Assembly (NCBI GenBank): GCA_007129335.1
Contig: SKVS01000360.1
Span: 1-5,666 of the forward strand
Length of the DNA: 5,666 nucleotides
Source: Spirochaetaceae bacterium
Lineage (GTDB): Bacteria > Spirochaetota > Spirochaetia > DSM-27196 > Salinispiraceae
Direction of reading: 5' to 3'
Within the stretch, counting starts at the first letter, position 1; each line of letters starts with the position of its first letter. Both the position numbers and the translations under genes were made by a program. Positions 1-5,330 of this stretch are shown in pieces. The notes below the pieces were generated by a model, which saw only the letters and a program-made list of their open reading frames with translations, was not told where the DNA came from and made no database searches.

Positions 1-291
1 ATGTCTTATGAAGTAATTCCTGTTTCCCGAATGAACAATCAAGAAGATAATGAACCAGAAAAAGCCGCAAGTACATCAGAAAGATTGTCCCCGGTGCTTG
101 GCGGGATGAACATAGATGCCCAATTATTCTACCGTGCCCAAGCTCTGGAAGAACAAAGAACGAGTACTGAAATACGCCAGGCCATTGGAATGTACCGAAG
201 TATAATTCAAGACTATCCCTTGAGTAATTACTACGATCTTGCAAAGGCAAGAATTCAACAGCTTGAACGTCAGTATGTCATGGTACGGTAA
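1..291 (+). CDS. Small or 5'-truncated protein with TPR-like C-terminal tail
   Basis: The frame is open from the first base of the window to TAA at 289-291 and would encode 96 residues. An ATG occupies bases 1-3, but no upstream sequence is visible, so this may be a complete small gene or the C-terminal end of a larger one. Residues 1-40 are polar and low in hydrophobics (rich in E, N, S), like a linker. Residues 41-96 look helical and resemble one tetratricopeptide-type repeat: FYRAQALEE, then AIGMYRSIIQDYP, then AKARIQQLERQY, a pattern seen in YbgF/BamD-like envelope proteins. No signal peptide or membrane segment is visible in this part. I cannot assign a function. The ffh promoter begins 18 bases after the stop and no terminator separates them. 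Confidence 0.6.
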   Translation: MSYEVIPVSRMNNQEDNEPEKAASTSERLSPVLGGMNIDAQLFYRAQALEEQRTSTEIRQAIGMYRSIIQDYPLSNYYDLAKARIQQLERQYVMVR

Positions 292-308
292 AGATTTCTG
301 CATCAATC

Positions 309-337
309 TTGACATGGGATTGCGGAACTTGTATAAA
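309..337 (+). promoter_or_regulatory. Sigma-70-type promoter for the ffh operon
   Basis: A perfect -35 hexamer TTGACA (309-314) is followed after exactly 17 bases by TATAAA (332-337), five of six matches to the -10 consensus. Transcription would start near 343-345, leaving a leader of about 130 bases before the ffh ATG at 476. The site lies just after the stop codon of the upstream gene, as expected for the start of a separate operon. The hexamers and spacing are seen directly; activity is inferred. Confidence 0.8.
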
Positions 338-343
338 TAACGC

Positions 344-475
344 TACAAAACTTTTGATTGATCTCTGATCAGCCATTGAGCGACCATTGAGCCACTCTTA
401 AAAGTTGGGGGAATTTCAAGAACTCTTTTGAAAGAACCTCGTTCATTATATTTTTACAAGGACTGTACCCAAAGC
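344..475 (+). other. ffh 5' leader region
   Basis: About 130 bases lie between the predicted transcription start and the ffh ATG. Visible elements are a quasi-palindrome CAAAACTTTTG at 346-356, right at or after the predicted start; an inverted repeat TGATC-TCT-GATCA at 359-371; the 11-bp tandem repeat listed separately; and a purine-rich stretch GGGGG at 407-411. AAGGA at 458-462 is the best Shine-Dalgarno-like match, 13 bases from the ATG, which is rather far. No known riboswitch or ribosomal-protein leader is recognisable. Confidence 0.4.
373..394 (+). repeat. 11-bp tandem repeat, two copies, in the ffh leader
   Basis: CCATTGAGCGA (373-383) is followed directly by CCATTGAGCCA (384-394), ten of eleven positions identical. 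One helical-turn period in a leader could mark a direct-repeat protein-binding site or a recent slippage duplication. With only two copies, chance is possible. Confidence 0.55.
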
Positions 476-1807
476 ATGTTAAATCGGATATCCGATACCT
501 TTAGCGATATTATACGTTCCATCTCTGGACAAAACCGCATTACCGAAAAAAATGTGGACGATGCGGTTGAACAAATCAAACTTGCTCTTCTTGAAGCCGA
601 TGTAAACCTTCGGGTCGTACGAAGATTTGTTAACAAGGTTCTGTCCGAAGCCAAGGGCGATGCGGTACTCAAATCGGTTAGTCCGGGACAACAGTTTGTT
701 AAAATTATTTATGATCGTATGGTTAGCCTTCTGGGAGACCAACGGCAGAACCTGGAACTCAAAGGCCCGGATACGGTCAGTGTAATTCTTCTGTATGGAT
801 TACAGGGTGCCGGTAAAACAACCACCGCGGTGAAGCTTGCCTACCATTTGAAAAATCAGGGACGAAAACCCCTGTTGGTCGCAGGCGACCTTGTACGTCC
901 GGCTGCTATTCAACAGCTACAAATTCTCGGAGAAGAGAACGATATACCGGTTGTTGCCGATCTAAAGGCAAAAGATCCGGCAAAGGTTGCTAAAGAAGCT
1001 CTTGCAAGGGCAAAAAAAGAGCAATACGACGTTCTTATTGTGGATACCGCCGGTCGAATGCAGGCTGATCAACCCCTGATGAAGGAGTTGGCAGCCGTAA
1101 AGAAAGCAGTAAATCCGGTAGAAGCCCTTTTGGTTGCCGATGCAATGACCGGACAAACTGCAGTGGATATTGCGGCAAGCTTCCATGAACAAATTGGACT
1201 TACCGGGGTTATTCTTACCAAATTCGATTCGGATACCCGGGGTGGTGCAGCCCTTAGTATTAAATCAATTACCGATCAACCAATTAAATTTATTGCAGTC
1301 GGGGAAAAGGTTAAGGATCTCGAGCCGTTTTATCCCGATAGAATCGCGAGTCGAATACTTGGCATGGGTGATGTTGTCAGCCTCGTAGAAAAAGCTCAGG
1401 AAACCTTCGATGAGCAAGAAGCCATTGACCTTCAAAAGAAAATGGCCAGTGCCACCTTTACCCTGGAAGACTATTTAGATCAGTTCCAGAAAATGAAAAA
1501 AATGGGAAGTATGGAATCCCTCTTATCCATGATGCCCGGAATAAAGGCTGAGGATGCAGAAAACGCCATAAATAACAGTGAAATGAAACGGGAAGAAGCT
1601 ATCATCTTATCCATGACCAGGAAGGAAAGGCAAAATTATCTCATTCTCAGTGTGAGCCGACGGAAAAGAATTGCCCATGGATCGGGAACCAAGGTTTTTG
1701 AAGTGAATAAACTCATTAAGAAATTTGAAAAAATGAAACTCATGATGAAAAAGGTTTCAAAAAATAAGAACTATCAAGCGCAGCTAATGAAACAGTTTGG
1801 TGGATAA
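476..1807 (+). CDS. ffh: Signal recognition particle protein Ffh (SRP54 GTPase)
   Basis: Ffh binds 4.5S RNA and hydrophobic signal sequences of nascent chains and, with its receptor FtsY, delivers ribosomes to the membrane translocon. The 443-residue product has the full family layout. An N-terminal four-helix domain carries ALLEADVNLRVV (residues 37-48). The NG GTPase domain carries the P-loop GLQGAGKTT (108-116), DLVRPAA (138-144), DTAGR (190-194), TKFD (248-251), RGGAALS (255-261) and GMGD (296-299). A methionine-rich M domain follows from about residue 325, with MMPGI (352-356) and the RNA-binding SRRKRIAHGSGT (394-405). I chose the ATG at 476 because MLNRISDTF matches where Ffh proteins usually begin. 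An in-frame TTG at 428 would add 16 residues unlike the family and has a poor ribosome-binding site. It is the first gene after the promoter at 309-337. The G4 neighbourhood reads TKFDSDTRGG where TKLDGDARGG is the common form, a conservative variation. Confidence 0.97.
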   Translation: MLNRISDTFSDIIRSISGQNRITEKNVDDAVEQIKLALLEADVNLRVVRRFVNKVLSEAKGDAVLKSVSPGQQFVKIIYDRMVSLLGDQRQNLELKGPDTVSVILLYGLQGAGKTTTAVKLAYHLKNQGRKPLLVAGDLVRPAAIQQLQILGEENDIPVVADLKAKDPAKVAKEALARAKKEQYDVLIVDTAGRMQADQPLMKELAAVKKAVNPVEALLVADAMTGQTAVDIAASFHEQIGLTGVILTKFDSDTRGGAALSIKSITDQPIKFIAVGEKVKDLEPFYPDRIASRILGMGDVVSLVEKAQETFDEQEAIDLQKKMASATFTLEDYLDQFQKMKKMGSMESLLSMMPGIKAEDAENAINNSEMKREEAIILSMTRKERQNYLILSVSRRKRIAHGSGTKVFEVNKLIKKFEKMKLMMKKVSKNKNYQAQLMKQFGG

Positions 1808-1826
1808 ACTCCCTTAAGGTGTTTTA

Positions 1827-1860
1827 TTCCGGGGTGGACCGCGGCAACCCTCTCCCCGAA
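1827..1860 (+). other. GC-rich hairpin between ffh and rpsP
   Basis: CGGGG (1830-1834) can pair with CCCCG (1854-1858), and the stem extends by TT/AA (1827-1828 with 1859-1860) if C1829 bulges. An alternative pairing is GGGGT (1831-1835) with ACCCT (1847-1851). The loop contains the palindrome CCGCGG (1840-1845). No T-tract follows, so this is not a standard intrinsic terminator. It may be an mRNA stabiliser or processing site, or chance folding in GC-rich DNA. Confidence 0.35.
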
Positions 1861-1872
1861 ACGAATACTGTC

Positions 1873-1881
1873 TGGTATAAT
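1873..1881 (+). promoter_or_regulatory. Possible extended -10 promoter for rpsP
   Basis: TGGTATAAT fits the extended -10 form (TGn followed by a perfect TATAAT at 1876-1881). It lies 41 bases upstream of the rpsP start, in the only sizeable gap after ffh. No recognisable -35 is present at the right distance (1853-1858 is TCCCCG), which extended -10 promoters can tolerate. It would give the ribosomal-protein part of the operon its own start, in addition to read-through from ffh. Confidence 0.5.
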
Positions 1882-1908
1882 CGTTAGCCCGATTGCGTAA
1901 AGATTTAC

Positions 1909-1914
1909 AGGAGG
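1909..1914 (+). promoter_or_regulatory. Strong ribosome-binding site deciding the rpsP start
   Basis: AGGAGG stands 8 bases before the ATG at 1923, fixing that codon as the rpsP start rather than the in-frame TTG at 1893, which lies upstream of this site. An out-of-frame ATG at 1918-1920 runs ATG AAA TGA, a two-codon frame whose stop (1924-1926) overlaps the rpsP start codon. Confidence 0.85.
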
Positions 1915-1922
1915 CTCATGAA

Positions 1923-2174
1923 ATGAGTGTGAAAATTCGATTGAAGAGATTCGGCAGCAAAAAGCGGCCTTACTACCGGTTGGTGGTCATGGATTCAAGA
2001 ACGGCAAGGGATGGTCGGGCCATAGAAGAGCTTGGATATTACCATCCCATTGAAGCTGAAGACCGACAGCTGGTAGTAAAGGAAGACCGGGTAAAGGAAT
2101 GGCTTGCCAATGGTGCAATTCCATCTGATACGGTTAAAAACCTGCTGAACAAGAAGAGTATTTACCTGGCCTAA
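1923..2174 (+). CDS. rpsP: 30S ribosomal protein bS16
   Basis: bS16 is a small-subunit protein that binds 16S rRNA and helps assemble the 5' and central domains. The 83-residue product matches the family's usual length of about 80-90. It begins with the hallmark [17 protein letters not shown] (residues 3-19), followed by [20 protein letters not shown] (21-40) with the conserved arginines and the tyrosine pair. The end, [12 protein letters not shown] (64-75), is also typical. The start is set by AGGAGG eight bases upstream. It sits between ffh and khpA, the same order as in Bacillus and many other bacteria, and may be transcribed both from the ffh promoter and from the extended -10 element at 1873-1881. 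Confidence 0.97.
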   Translation: MSVKIRLKRFGSKKRPYYRLVVMDSRTARDGRAIEELGYYHPIEAEDRQLVVKEDRVKEWLANGAIPSDTVKNLLNKKSIYLA

Positions 2175-2180
2175 ATTCCC

Positions 2181-2237
2181 GGGAGAACCAGAGGTTTCTA
2201 CCCGGTTCTCCTGTCGGCTGGCCATCCGGTGGGATGG
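2181..2237 (+). other. Two adjacent hairpins between rpsP and khpA
   Basis: Hairpin 1: GGAGAACC (2182-2189) pairs perfectly with GGTTCTCC (2204-2211), extended by a G-T pair at 2181/2212. An inner stem GGT (2193-2195)/ACC (2200-2202) closes a TTCT tetraloop. Hairpin 2: CCATCC (2222-2227) pairs with GGATGG (2232-2237) around a GGTG loop. Neither is followed by a T-run, and the khpA ribosome-binding site AAGGAG (2250-2255) starts 13 bases after hairpin 2. They could be RNA processing or stability elements, or a regulatory structure separating rpsP from the tightly packed genes downstream. No known family is recognised. Confidence 0.55.
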
Positions 2238-2263
2238 TAAGACCATTGCAAGGAGTATAAGCC

Positions 2264-2497
2264 ATGGAAAGGGATTTAATTGAATATCTTGCCAAGGCCC
2301 TGGTTGATGAGCCTGAGCAGGTAGAGGTAGCGGTAATTGAAGGAGAAAAATCCACCATTTTGGAACTCCGGGTTGCCGCTGATGATGTAGGAAAGGTTAT
2401 TGGAAAGCACGGTAGAATTGCCAAATCTATCCGAACCTTGTTGAGTGCTGCTACTTCCCGATCCGGGAAACGGGTAGTGCTGGAAATTCTTGATTAA
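2264..2497 (+). CDS. khpA: KH-domain RNA-binding protein KhpA
   Basis: KhpA is a cytoplasmic single-KH-domain protein. In Gram-positive bacteria it pairs with KhpB/EloR, binds many RNAs and affects cell elongation; its role in spirochaetes is less clear. The 77-residue length matches the YlqC/KhpA family. It starts MERDLIEYLAKALVDEP, the family's usual N-terminal helix, and has the KH signature GKVIGKHGRIAKSIR (43-57), with the RNA-gripping GxxG loop as GKHG (47-50). The last strand is KRVVLEILD. The ATG has AAGGAG (2250-2255) 8 bases upstream. Its TAA stop shares its last base with the rimM ATG (TAATG), so translation of the two is probably coupled. Placement between rpsP and rimM is the classic location for this family. 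Confidence 0.93.
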   Translation: MERDLIEYLAKALVDEPEQVEVAVIEGEKSTILELRVAADDVGKVIGKHGRIAKSIRTLLSAATSRSGKRVVLEILD

Positions 2498-3000
2498 TGG
2501 ACGATCTGCTGGTTACTGCAATTATCCGCAGTTCCCACGGTGTGCGGGGAGAATGTAATATAGCCCTGCCAAGTGGTGACCCCAAGATGATTACTTCTAT
2601 GAAGACGGGGATACTTCGGCATAAGGGTCTGCAAAAGCCGATCGAAATTGAGTATGTCAGGGGAGCATCTCCCAAGTACATACTAAAAATAAAGGGATTA
2701 GAAACTCCCGAGCAGGTAAACCAGCTTAGAGGAGCGGAAATTCTCCGGTCGAGGAATGAAGGACCGGCCCTTGAACAGAATGAGTACTACACTGCTGATC
2801 TTGTAGGTTGTGACCTCATTCTCAAAGGTGAAAAGAAGGGAACGGTTGTATCTGTTTGGGACAATGCTTCTTCATCCATGCTGGAAATCCGACGGTTGGA
2901 TGATGGAATTGTTCATATTCCCTTTCTCTCTCAATTTATCGGAGAGGTCGAAACAAAAGACCGAACCATAGAGTTATTGGTAGATTGGATTCTGGAATGA
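2497..3000 (+). CDS. rimM: Ribosome maturation factor RimM
   Basis: RimM binds ribosomal protein uS19 and helps mature the head of the 30S subunit. The 167-residue product has the normal length and both domains. The N-terminal RimM beta-barrel carries SSHGVRGE (residues 12-19) and LKIKGLETPEQVNQLRGAEI (63-82). The C-terminal PRC-barrel carries YYTADLVGCDL (97-107), GTVVSVWDNASSSMLEI (115-131) and HIPFLSQFI (140-148). The ATG overlaps the khpA stop by one base, and no separate strong ribosome-binding site is evident, so coupled translation is likely. It ends in an ATGA overlap with trmD. The rimM–trmD–rplS order is among the most conserved in bacteria. Confidence 0.95.
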   Translation: MDDLLVTAIIRSSHGVRGECNIALPSGDPKMITSMKTGILRHKGLQKPIEIEYVRGASPKYILKIKGLETPEQVNQLRGAEILRSRNEGPALEQNEYYTADLVGCDLILKGEKKGTVVSVWDNASSSMLEIRRLDDGIVHIPFLSQFIGEVETKDRTIELLVDWILE

Positions 3001-3722
3001 CCTTTACCGTTTTAAGCCTTTTTCCGGAAATTGTTGATGCTTTCTTCGGAAGCTCAATTATGGCAAAGGCAGGTGAGCGGGGTTTGATCCAATACAATCC
3101 TGTTCAAATTCGGGATTTTGCTGTGGACAAACACCGCACCTGCGATGACTACCCCTACGGCGGGGGCGCTGGTATGGTACTCAAGCCCGAACCCCTTCGG
3201 GATGCCTTGGAATCTGTTTGTGCTTCTGGAAAACGGGTTGTGTATCCAACTCCTTCAGGAAGGGTATTGTCCCAGGGATATGCAAGAACGTTATCCCAGG
3301 AAGGGGAACTGGTATTTATCTGCGGTCGATACGAGGGTATTGATCAGCGGATTATTGACACCTACGTGACGGATGAAATTTCTATTGGGGATTATGTAAT
3401 TTCCTCTGGAGAAATTGCCGCGTTGGTAATAATTGATGCGGTGTACCGTCTCATAGATGGGGTAATTAACGAAGAAAGCCTGGAGGAAGAAAGTCATTCC
3501 CACGGCCTTCTGGAGTATCCCCATTACACCAGGCCGGAACACTGCTTGGACAAAGAGGTGCCGGAAGTGTTACTATCTGGCAACCATGAACGAATTCGCA
3601 GGTGGCGCCGGGCCAAGCAATTACAAAAAACCCGGGATTTCCGGCCGGATTTATTCCACCGGTACGCTATGACGGATGAAGAAATGAAGTGGCTCAAAGA
3701 GCTGGAACAACAGGGAGGATGA
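2997..3722 (+). CDS. trmD: tRNA (guanine-N1-)-methyltransferase TrmD
   Basis: TrmD uses S-adenosylmethionine to make m1G37 next to the anticodon, which prevents +1 frameshifting; it acts as a dimer in the cytoplasm. The 241-residue product starts [12 protein letters not shown], as expected. It carries [20 protein letters not shown] (45-64), the knot motifs [10 protein letters not shown] (107-116) and [14 protein letters not shown] (126-139), then IDAVYRL (146-152), EYPHYTRP (173-180) and [13 protein letters not shown] (192-204). I use the ATG at 2997, whose ATGA overlaps the rimM stop; an in-frame TTG at 2985 would add four unlikely residues. Two positions differ from the proteobacterial form. 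The usual GGE after the SIGDY segment is SGE (S137, G138). The catalytic aspartate of the EEDSF motif (D169 in Haemophilus) aligns with E165 in EEESH; the conserved arginine is kept as R151. The protein otherwise looks intact and is expected to be active. Confidence 0.96.
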   Translation: MTFTVLSLFPEIVDAFFGSSIMAKAGERGLIQYNPVQIRDFAVDKHRTCDDYPYGGGAGMVLKPEPLRDALESVCASGKRVVYPTPSGRVLSQGYARTLSQEGELVFICGRYEGIDQRIIDTYVTDEISIGDYVISSGEIAALVIIDAVYRLIDGVINEESLEEESHSHGLLEYPHYTRPEHCLDKEVPEVLLSGNHERIRRWRRAKQLQKTRDFRPDLFHRYAMTDEEMKWLKELEQQGG

Positions 3723-3723
3723 G

Positions 3724-4092
3724 ATGGACCTGATAAAGGCTGTTGAAAACGAACAACTCCGCGATGGGGTAGAGCAGTTCTCTATTGGAGATCTGGTTAA
3801 GGTACACTTTACCATTGTAGAAGGTAAAAATGAACGGATCCAGGTTTATGAGGGAACCGTAATTGCAATGAATAATTCCGGTGTTGCGGCAACTTTCACC
3901 GTACGGAAAAATTCCTACGGTGTCGGCGTAGAGCGGGTTTTCCCCCTCCATAGCCCCCGAATAGCCCAGGTGGAAATGGTTAGAAGGGGTCGGGTACGAC
4001 GGAGCAAGTTGTACTATCTCCGCGACCGGGTTGGAAAATCTGCTAAAGTACGGGAACTCATCAAAAAGAAAAATCCAAGCGGATCCAAATAG
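3724..4092 (+). CDS. rplS: 50S ribosomal protein bL19
   Basis: bL19 sits at the interface of the 30S and 50S subunits and contacts 23S and 16S rRNA. The 122-residue product matches the family's 115-130. Residues 21-60 form the start of the SH3-like barrel ([20 protein letters not shown], then VYEGTVIA). The signature [18 protein letters not shown] follows at 61-78, and the basic tail [20 protein letters not shown] runs 87-106. The ATG lies one base after the trmD stop. Its ribosome-binding site GGGAGG (3713-3718) is inside the trmD coding end, 5 bases from the start. A strong terminator-like hairpin lies 54 bases after the stop codon, so this is probably the last gene of the main ribosomal transcript. 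Confidence 0.97.
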   Translation: MDLIKAVENEQLRDGVEQFSIGDLVKVHFTIVEGKNERIQVYEGTVIAMNNSGVAATFTVRKNSYGVGVERVFPLHSPRIAQVEMVRRGRVRRSKLYYLRDRVGKSAKVRELIKKKNPSGSK

Positions 4093-4099
4093 GACCCTC

Positions 4100-5074
4100 A
4101 TGGAACCCATTGGAAAGCCTGGGGCTGTCCTGGTGGGAATGCAGAGAAACCCTGTACCTGTTCTACCAGAACAAGGCGGGGTTTTTTTTGTTGTCCGAGC
4201 GGTTGAACAAAAAAATGGAAACTATGTGGTTCATTTCCGGGGGGCTGCCGGTCTGATGAGCCTTGAAACCAGCTACCGATTGGAACCAGGAACTCAGTGG
4301 TTGATCCGTCCGAATACCCTGTCTGCAGCTAAAGGGTATGAACTCATAGAACTTTCTCTTCAACCGCCTTCCCTTGGTACCTCTGTGCCTTCCTTTCCCC
4401 AGTTTATTGCCCAGCCTAAAGAATTTTGGGAATTACTCCTGGGAGTCTTACAAGAGCTTTTTCTGCCCATACAGGAGAAAACCCTGGTGGACTATTTGGC
4501 CAGATTCCACCAGGTTAAACCCCATCTCAGAAATGATTGGTATACATCTATTCCCCTTTTGCGATTTATTGGACTTGCCCAATCCATGGAAACCGATATC
4601 TTTTCCCGTTTAGATGAACAGCAGATCAGCCAACTGTATGAGCTTTTTTTACCGTCCGAACCAGGCCGATCTCCTGAGGATGTTCTACCCCTCCTTACCT
4701 TGTTCAATACTTTATTTTCAGCCCGGGACAAGGATAAACCTTATTGGCAGTTTTATCCTCTTTACCAAAGGGAGTCCTATGTTGGGCTGCTTCAGCTGTA
4801 CCATGAGAGAACAAGCCGTCGGGTAACGAGAATCCAGATCGATTTTTTCCAGAAATCCCGTGGTCCCAGAACCGTTGCATGGGATGAACCTCGACGTCAG
4901 GATATACATATTGAAGATTTTGACTCATTAATACCTGAAACTCGAATAAATATATTAACACGGTTGAGAGATTACGGATTCCTTGATATAGTTGCTTTAG
5001 AGCCGTTAAATAACGATAAGGTAAGCTTTTCCTTTACCGAATCTTCTTCTTTGCTGGGAGATATGTATGGCTGA
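4100..5074 (+). CDS. Hypothetical protein, possibly FliK-like (hook-length control type)
   Basis: This 324-residue protein is not recognised with certainty. Residues 26-86 look like a small beta-rich domain (VFFVVRAV, NYVVHFRG, then LEPGTQWLIR). Residues 103-210 look mostly helical. Residues 215-305 (YWQFYPLYQRESYVGLLQLY, then ILTRLRDYGFLDIVALEPLN) end with a 'Lr..L...Gf..v' pattern reminiscent of the FliK C-terminal domain. No signal peptide or membrane segment is evident. It overlaps by 8 bases a stand-alone FlhB C-terminal domain; in Bacillus the corresponding pair after the same ribosomal cluster is ylqG–ylqH. FliK proteins act on FlhB to switch flagellar export from hook to filament, so a partner role is plausible but inferred. 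The ATG at 4100 has AGGA (4091-4094) 5 bases upstream; ATG 4139 and a TTG at 4031 (inside rplS) are alternatives. An intrinsic-terminator-like structure lies within its first 90 bases. Confidence 0.6.
   Translation: MEPIGKPGAVLVGMQRNPVPVLPEQGGVFFVVRAVEQKNGNYVVHFRGAAGLMSLETSYRLEPGTQWLIRPNTLSAAKGYELIELSLQPPSLGTSVPSFPQFIAQPKEFWELLLGVLQELFLPIQEKTLVDYLARFHQVKPHLRNDWYTSIPLLRFIGLAQSMETDIFSRLDEQQISQLYELFLPSEPGRSPEDVLPLLTLFNTLFSARDKDKPYWQFYPLYQRESYVGLLQLYHERTSRRVTRIQIDFFQKSRGPRTVAWDEPRRQDIHIEDFDSLIPETRINILTRLRDYGFLDIVALEPLNNDKVSFSFTESSSLLGDMYG
4147..4189 (+). terminator. Intrinsic-terminator-like hairpin with T8 tract inside the start of the FliK-like gene
   Basis: The 5' arm AAACCCTG (4147-4154) pairs with CGGGGTTT (4177-4184), including one T-G pair. 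CC (4157-4158) pairs with GG (4175-4176), and TGTTCT (4159-4164) pairs with AGAACA (4168-4173) around an ACC loop. Two small bulges remain (TA at 4155-4156 and A at 4174), giving about 16 base pairs. An uninterrupted run of eight Ts follows at 4182-4189. This is the classic factor-independent terminator form and sits 54 bases after the rplS stop, where an operon terminator would be expected. It also encodes residues 16-30 of the next protein, so ribosomes translating that gene would melt it. It could end most transcripts after rplS while allowing some into the flagellar genes. Confidence 0.7.
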
Positions 5075-5330
5075 TGATAAACAGGTAGCTGCTCTCCAGT
5101 ATAATGCTGGAGTAGCTGCGCCAATAATCATTGGTCATGCCAGGGGAGATCTGGCCGGGAAAGCCTTAAAGCTTGCAAAACAGCTTGGCATACCTGTTCA
5201 TGAAAATGATTTTGTGGCACAAACATTAGTGAAAATGCCCATTGGTTCACCCATACCTGAGGACCTATATGCTATAATTGCAGTATTGTATAAGGAATTA
5301 ATCTTAAAAAGTAATGGAGACAACGAATGA
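5067..5330 (+). CDS. flhX: FlhX: stand-alone FlhB C-terminal domain protein
   Basis: FlhB is the flagellar type III export component whose cytoplasmic domain cleaves itself at NPTH and controls substrate switching. Stand-alone copies of the part after NPTH (FlhX, e.g. Helicobacter HP1575 and Bacillus YlqH) can replace that fragment in some species. This 87-residue protein starts at AALQYN (8-13), where FlhB has its ALxYd strand just after NPTH. It keeps the family pattern: APIIIGHARGDLAGKALKLA (18-37), GIPVHENDFVAQTL (41-54), then GSPIPEDLYAIIAVLY (60-75). The membrane domain and NPTH motif are absent, as expected for FlhX, so no self-cleavage is possible. GGGAG (5056-5060) supports the ATG. 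The 8-base overlap with the FliK-like gene and the 4-base overlap with the next gene point to coupled translation. Confidence 0.87.
   Translation: MADDKQVAALQYNAGVAAPIIIGHARGDLAGKALKLAKQLGIPVHENDFVAQTLVKMPIGSPIPEDLYAIIAVLYKELILKSNGDNE

Noticed and set aside
428..475. In-frame TTG start adding 16 residues to Ffh
   Set aside because: The extra residues do not resemble Ffh N-termini, while MLNRISDTF at 476 does; the TTG also lacks a good ribosome-binding site.
1827..1860. Possible SRP (4.5S) RNA or rho-independent terminator after ffh
   Set aside because: The conserved SRP RNA apical motif (GGAAGGAAGCAGCC-like) is absent, the region is too short, and no T-run follows the stem.
1893..1922. TTG start extending bS16 by 10 residues
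   Set aside because: A strong AGGAGG lies after the TTG and 8 bases before ATG 1923, and [11 protein letters not shown] is the standard bS16 start.
2181..2212. Intrinsic terminator after rpsP
   Set aside because: The stem is good but no T-tract follows on the plus strand, and the sequence beyond its base gives no T-rich run for the minus strand either; kept only as a hairpin.
2985..2996. TTG start adding four residues to TrmD
   Set aside because: The ATG at 2997 in the ATGA overlap gives the normal family start, [12 protein letters not shown].
3694..4110. 138-codon minus-strand open frame opposite rplS
   Set aside because: It lies antisense to a certain ribosomal-protein gene, its sequence resembles no family I know, and no ribosome-binding site or promoter supports it.
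4203..4228. Promoter TTGAAC/TATGTG after the terminator
   Set aside because: The spacer is only 14 bases and the -10 match is poor.
4644..4650. T7 run in the FliK-like gene as a second terminator
   Set aside because: No stable stem directly precedes it; it encodes ordinary Leu-Phe-Leu codons.
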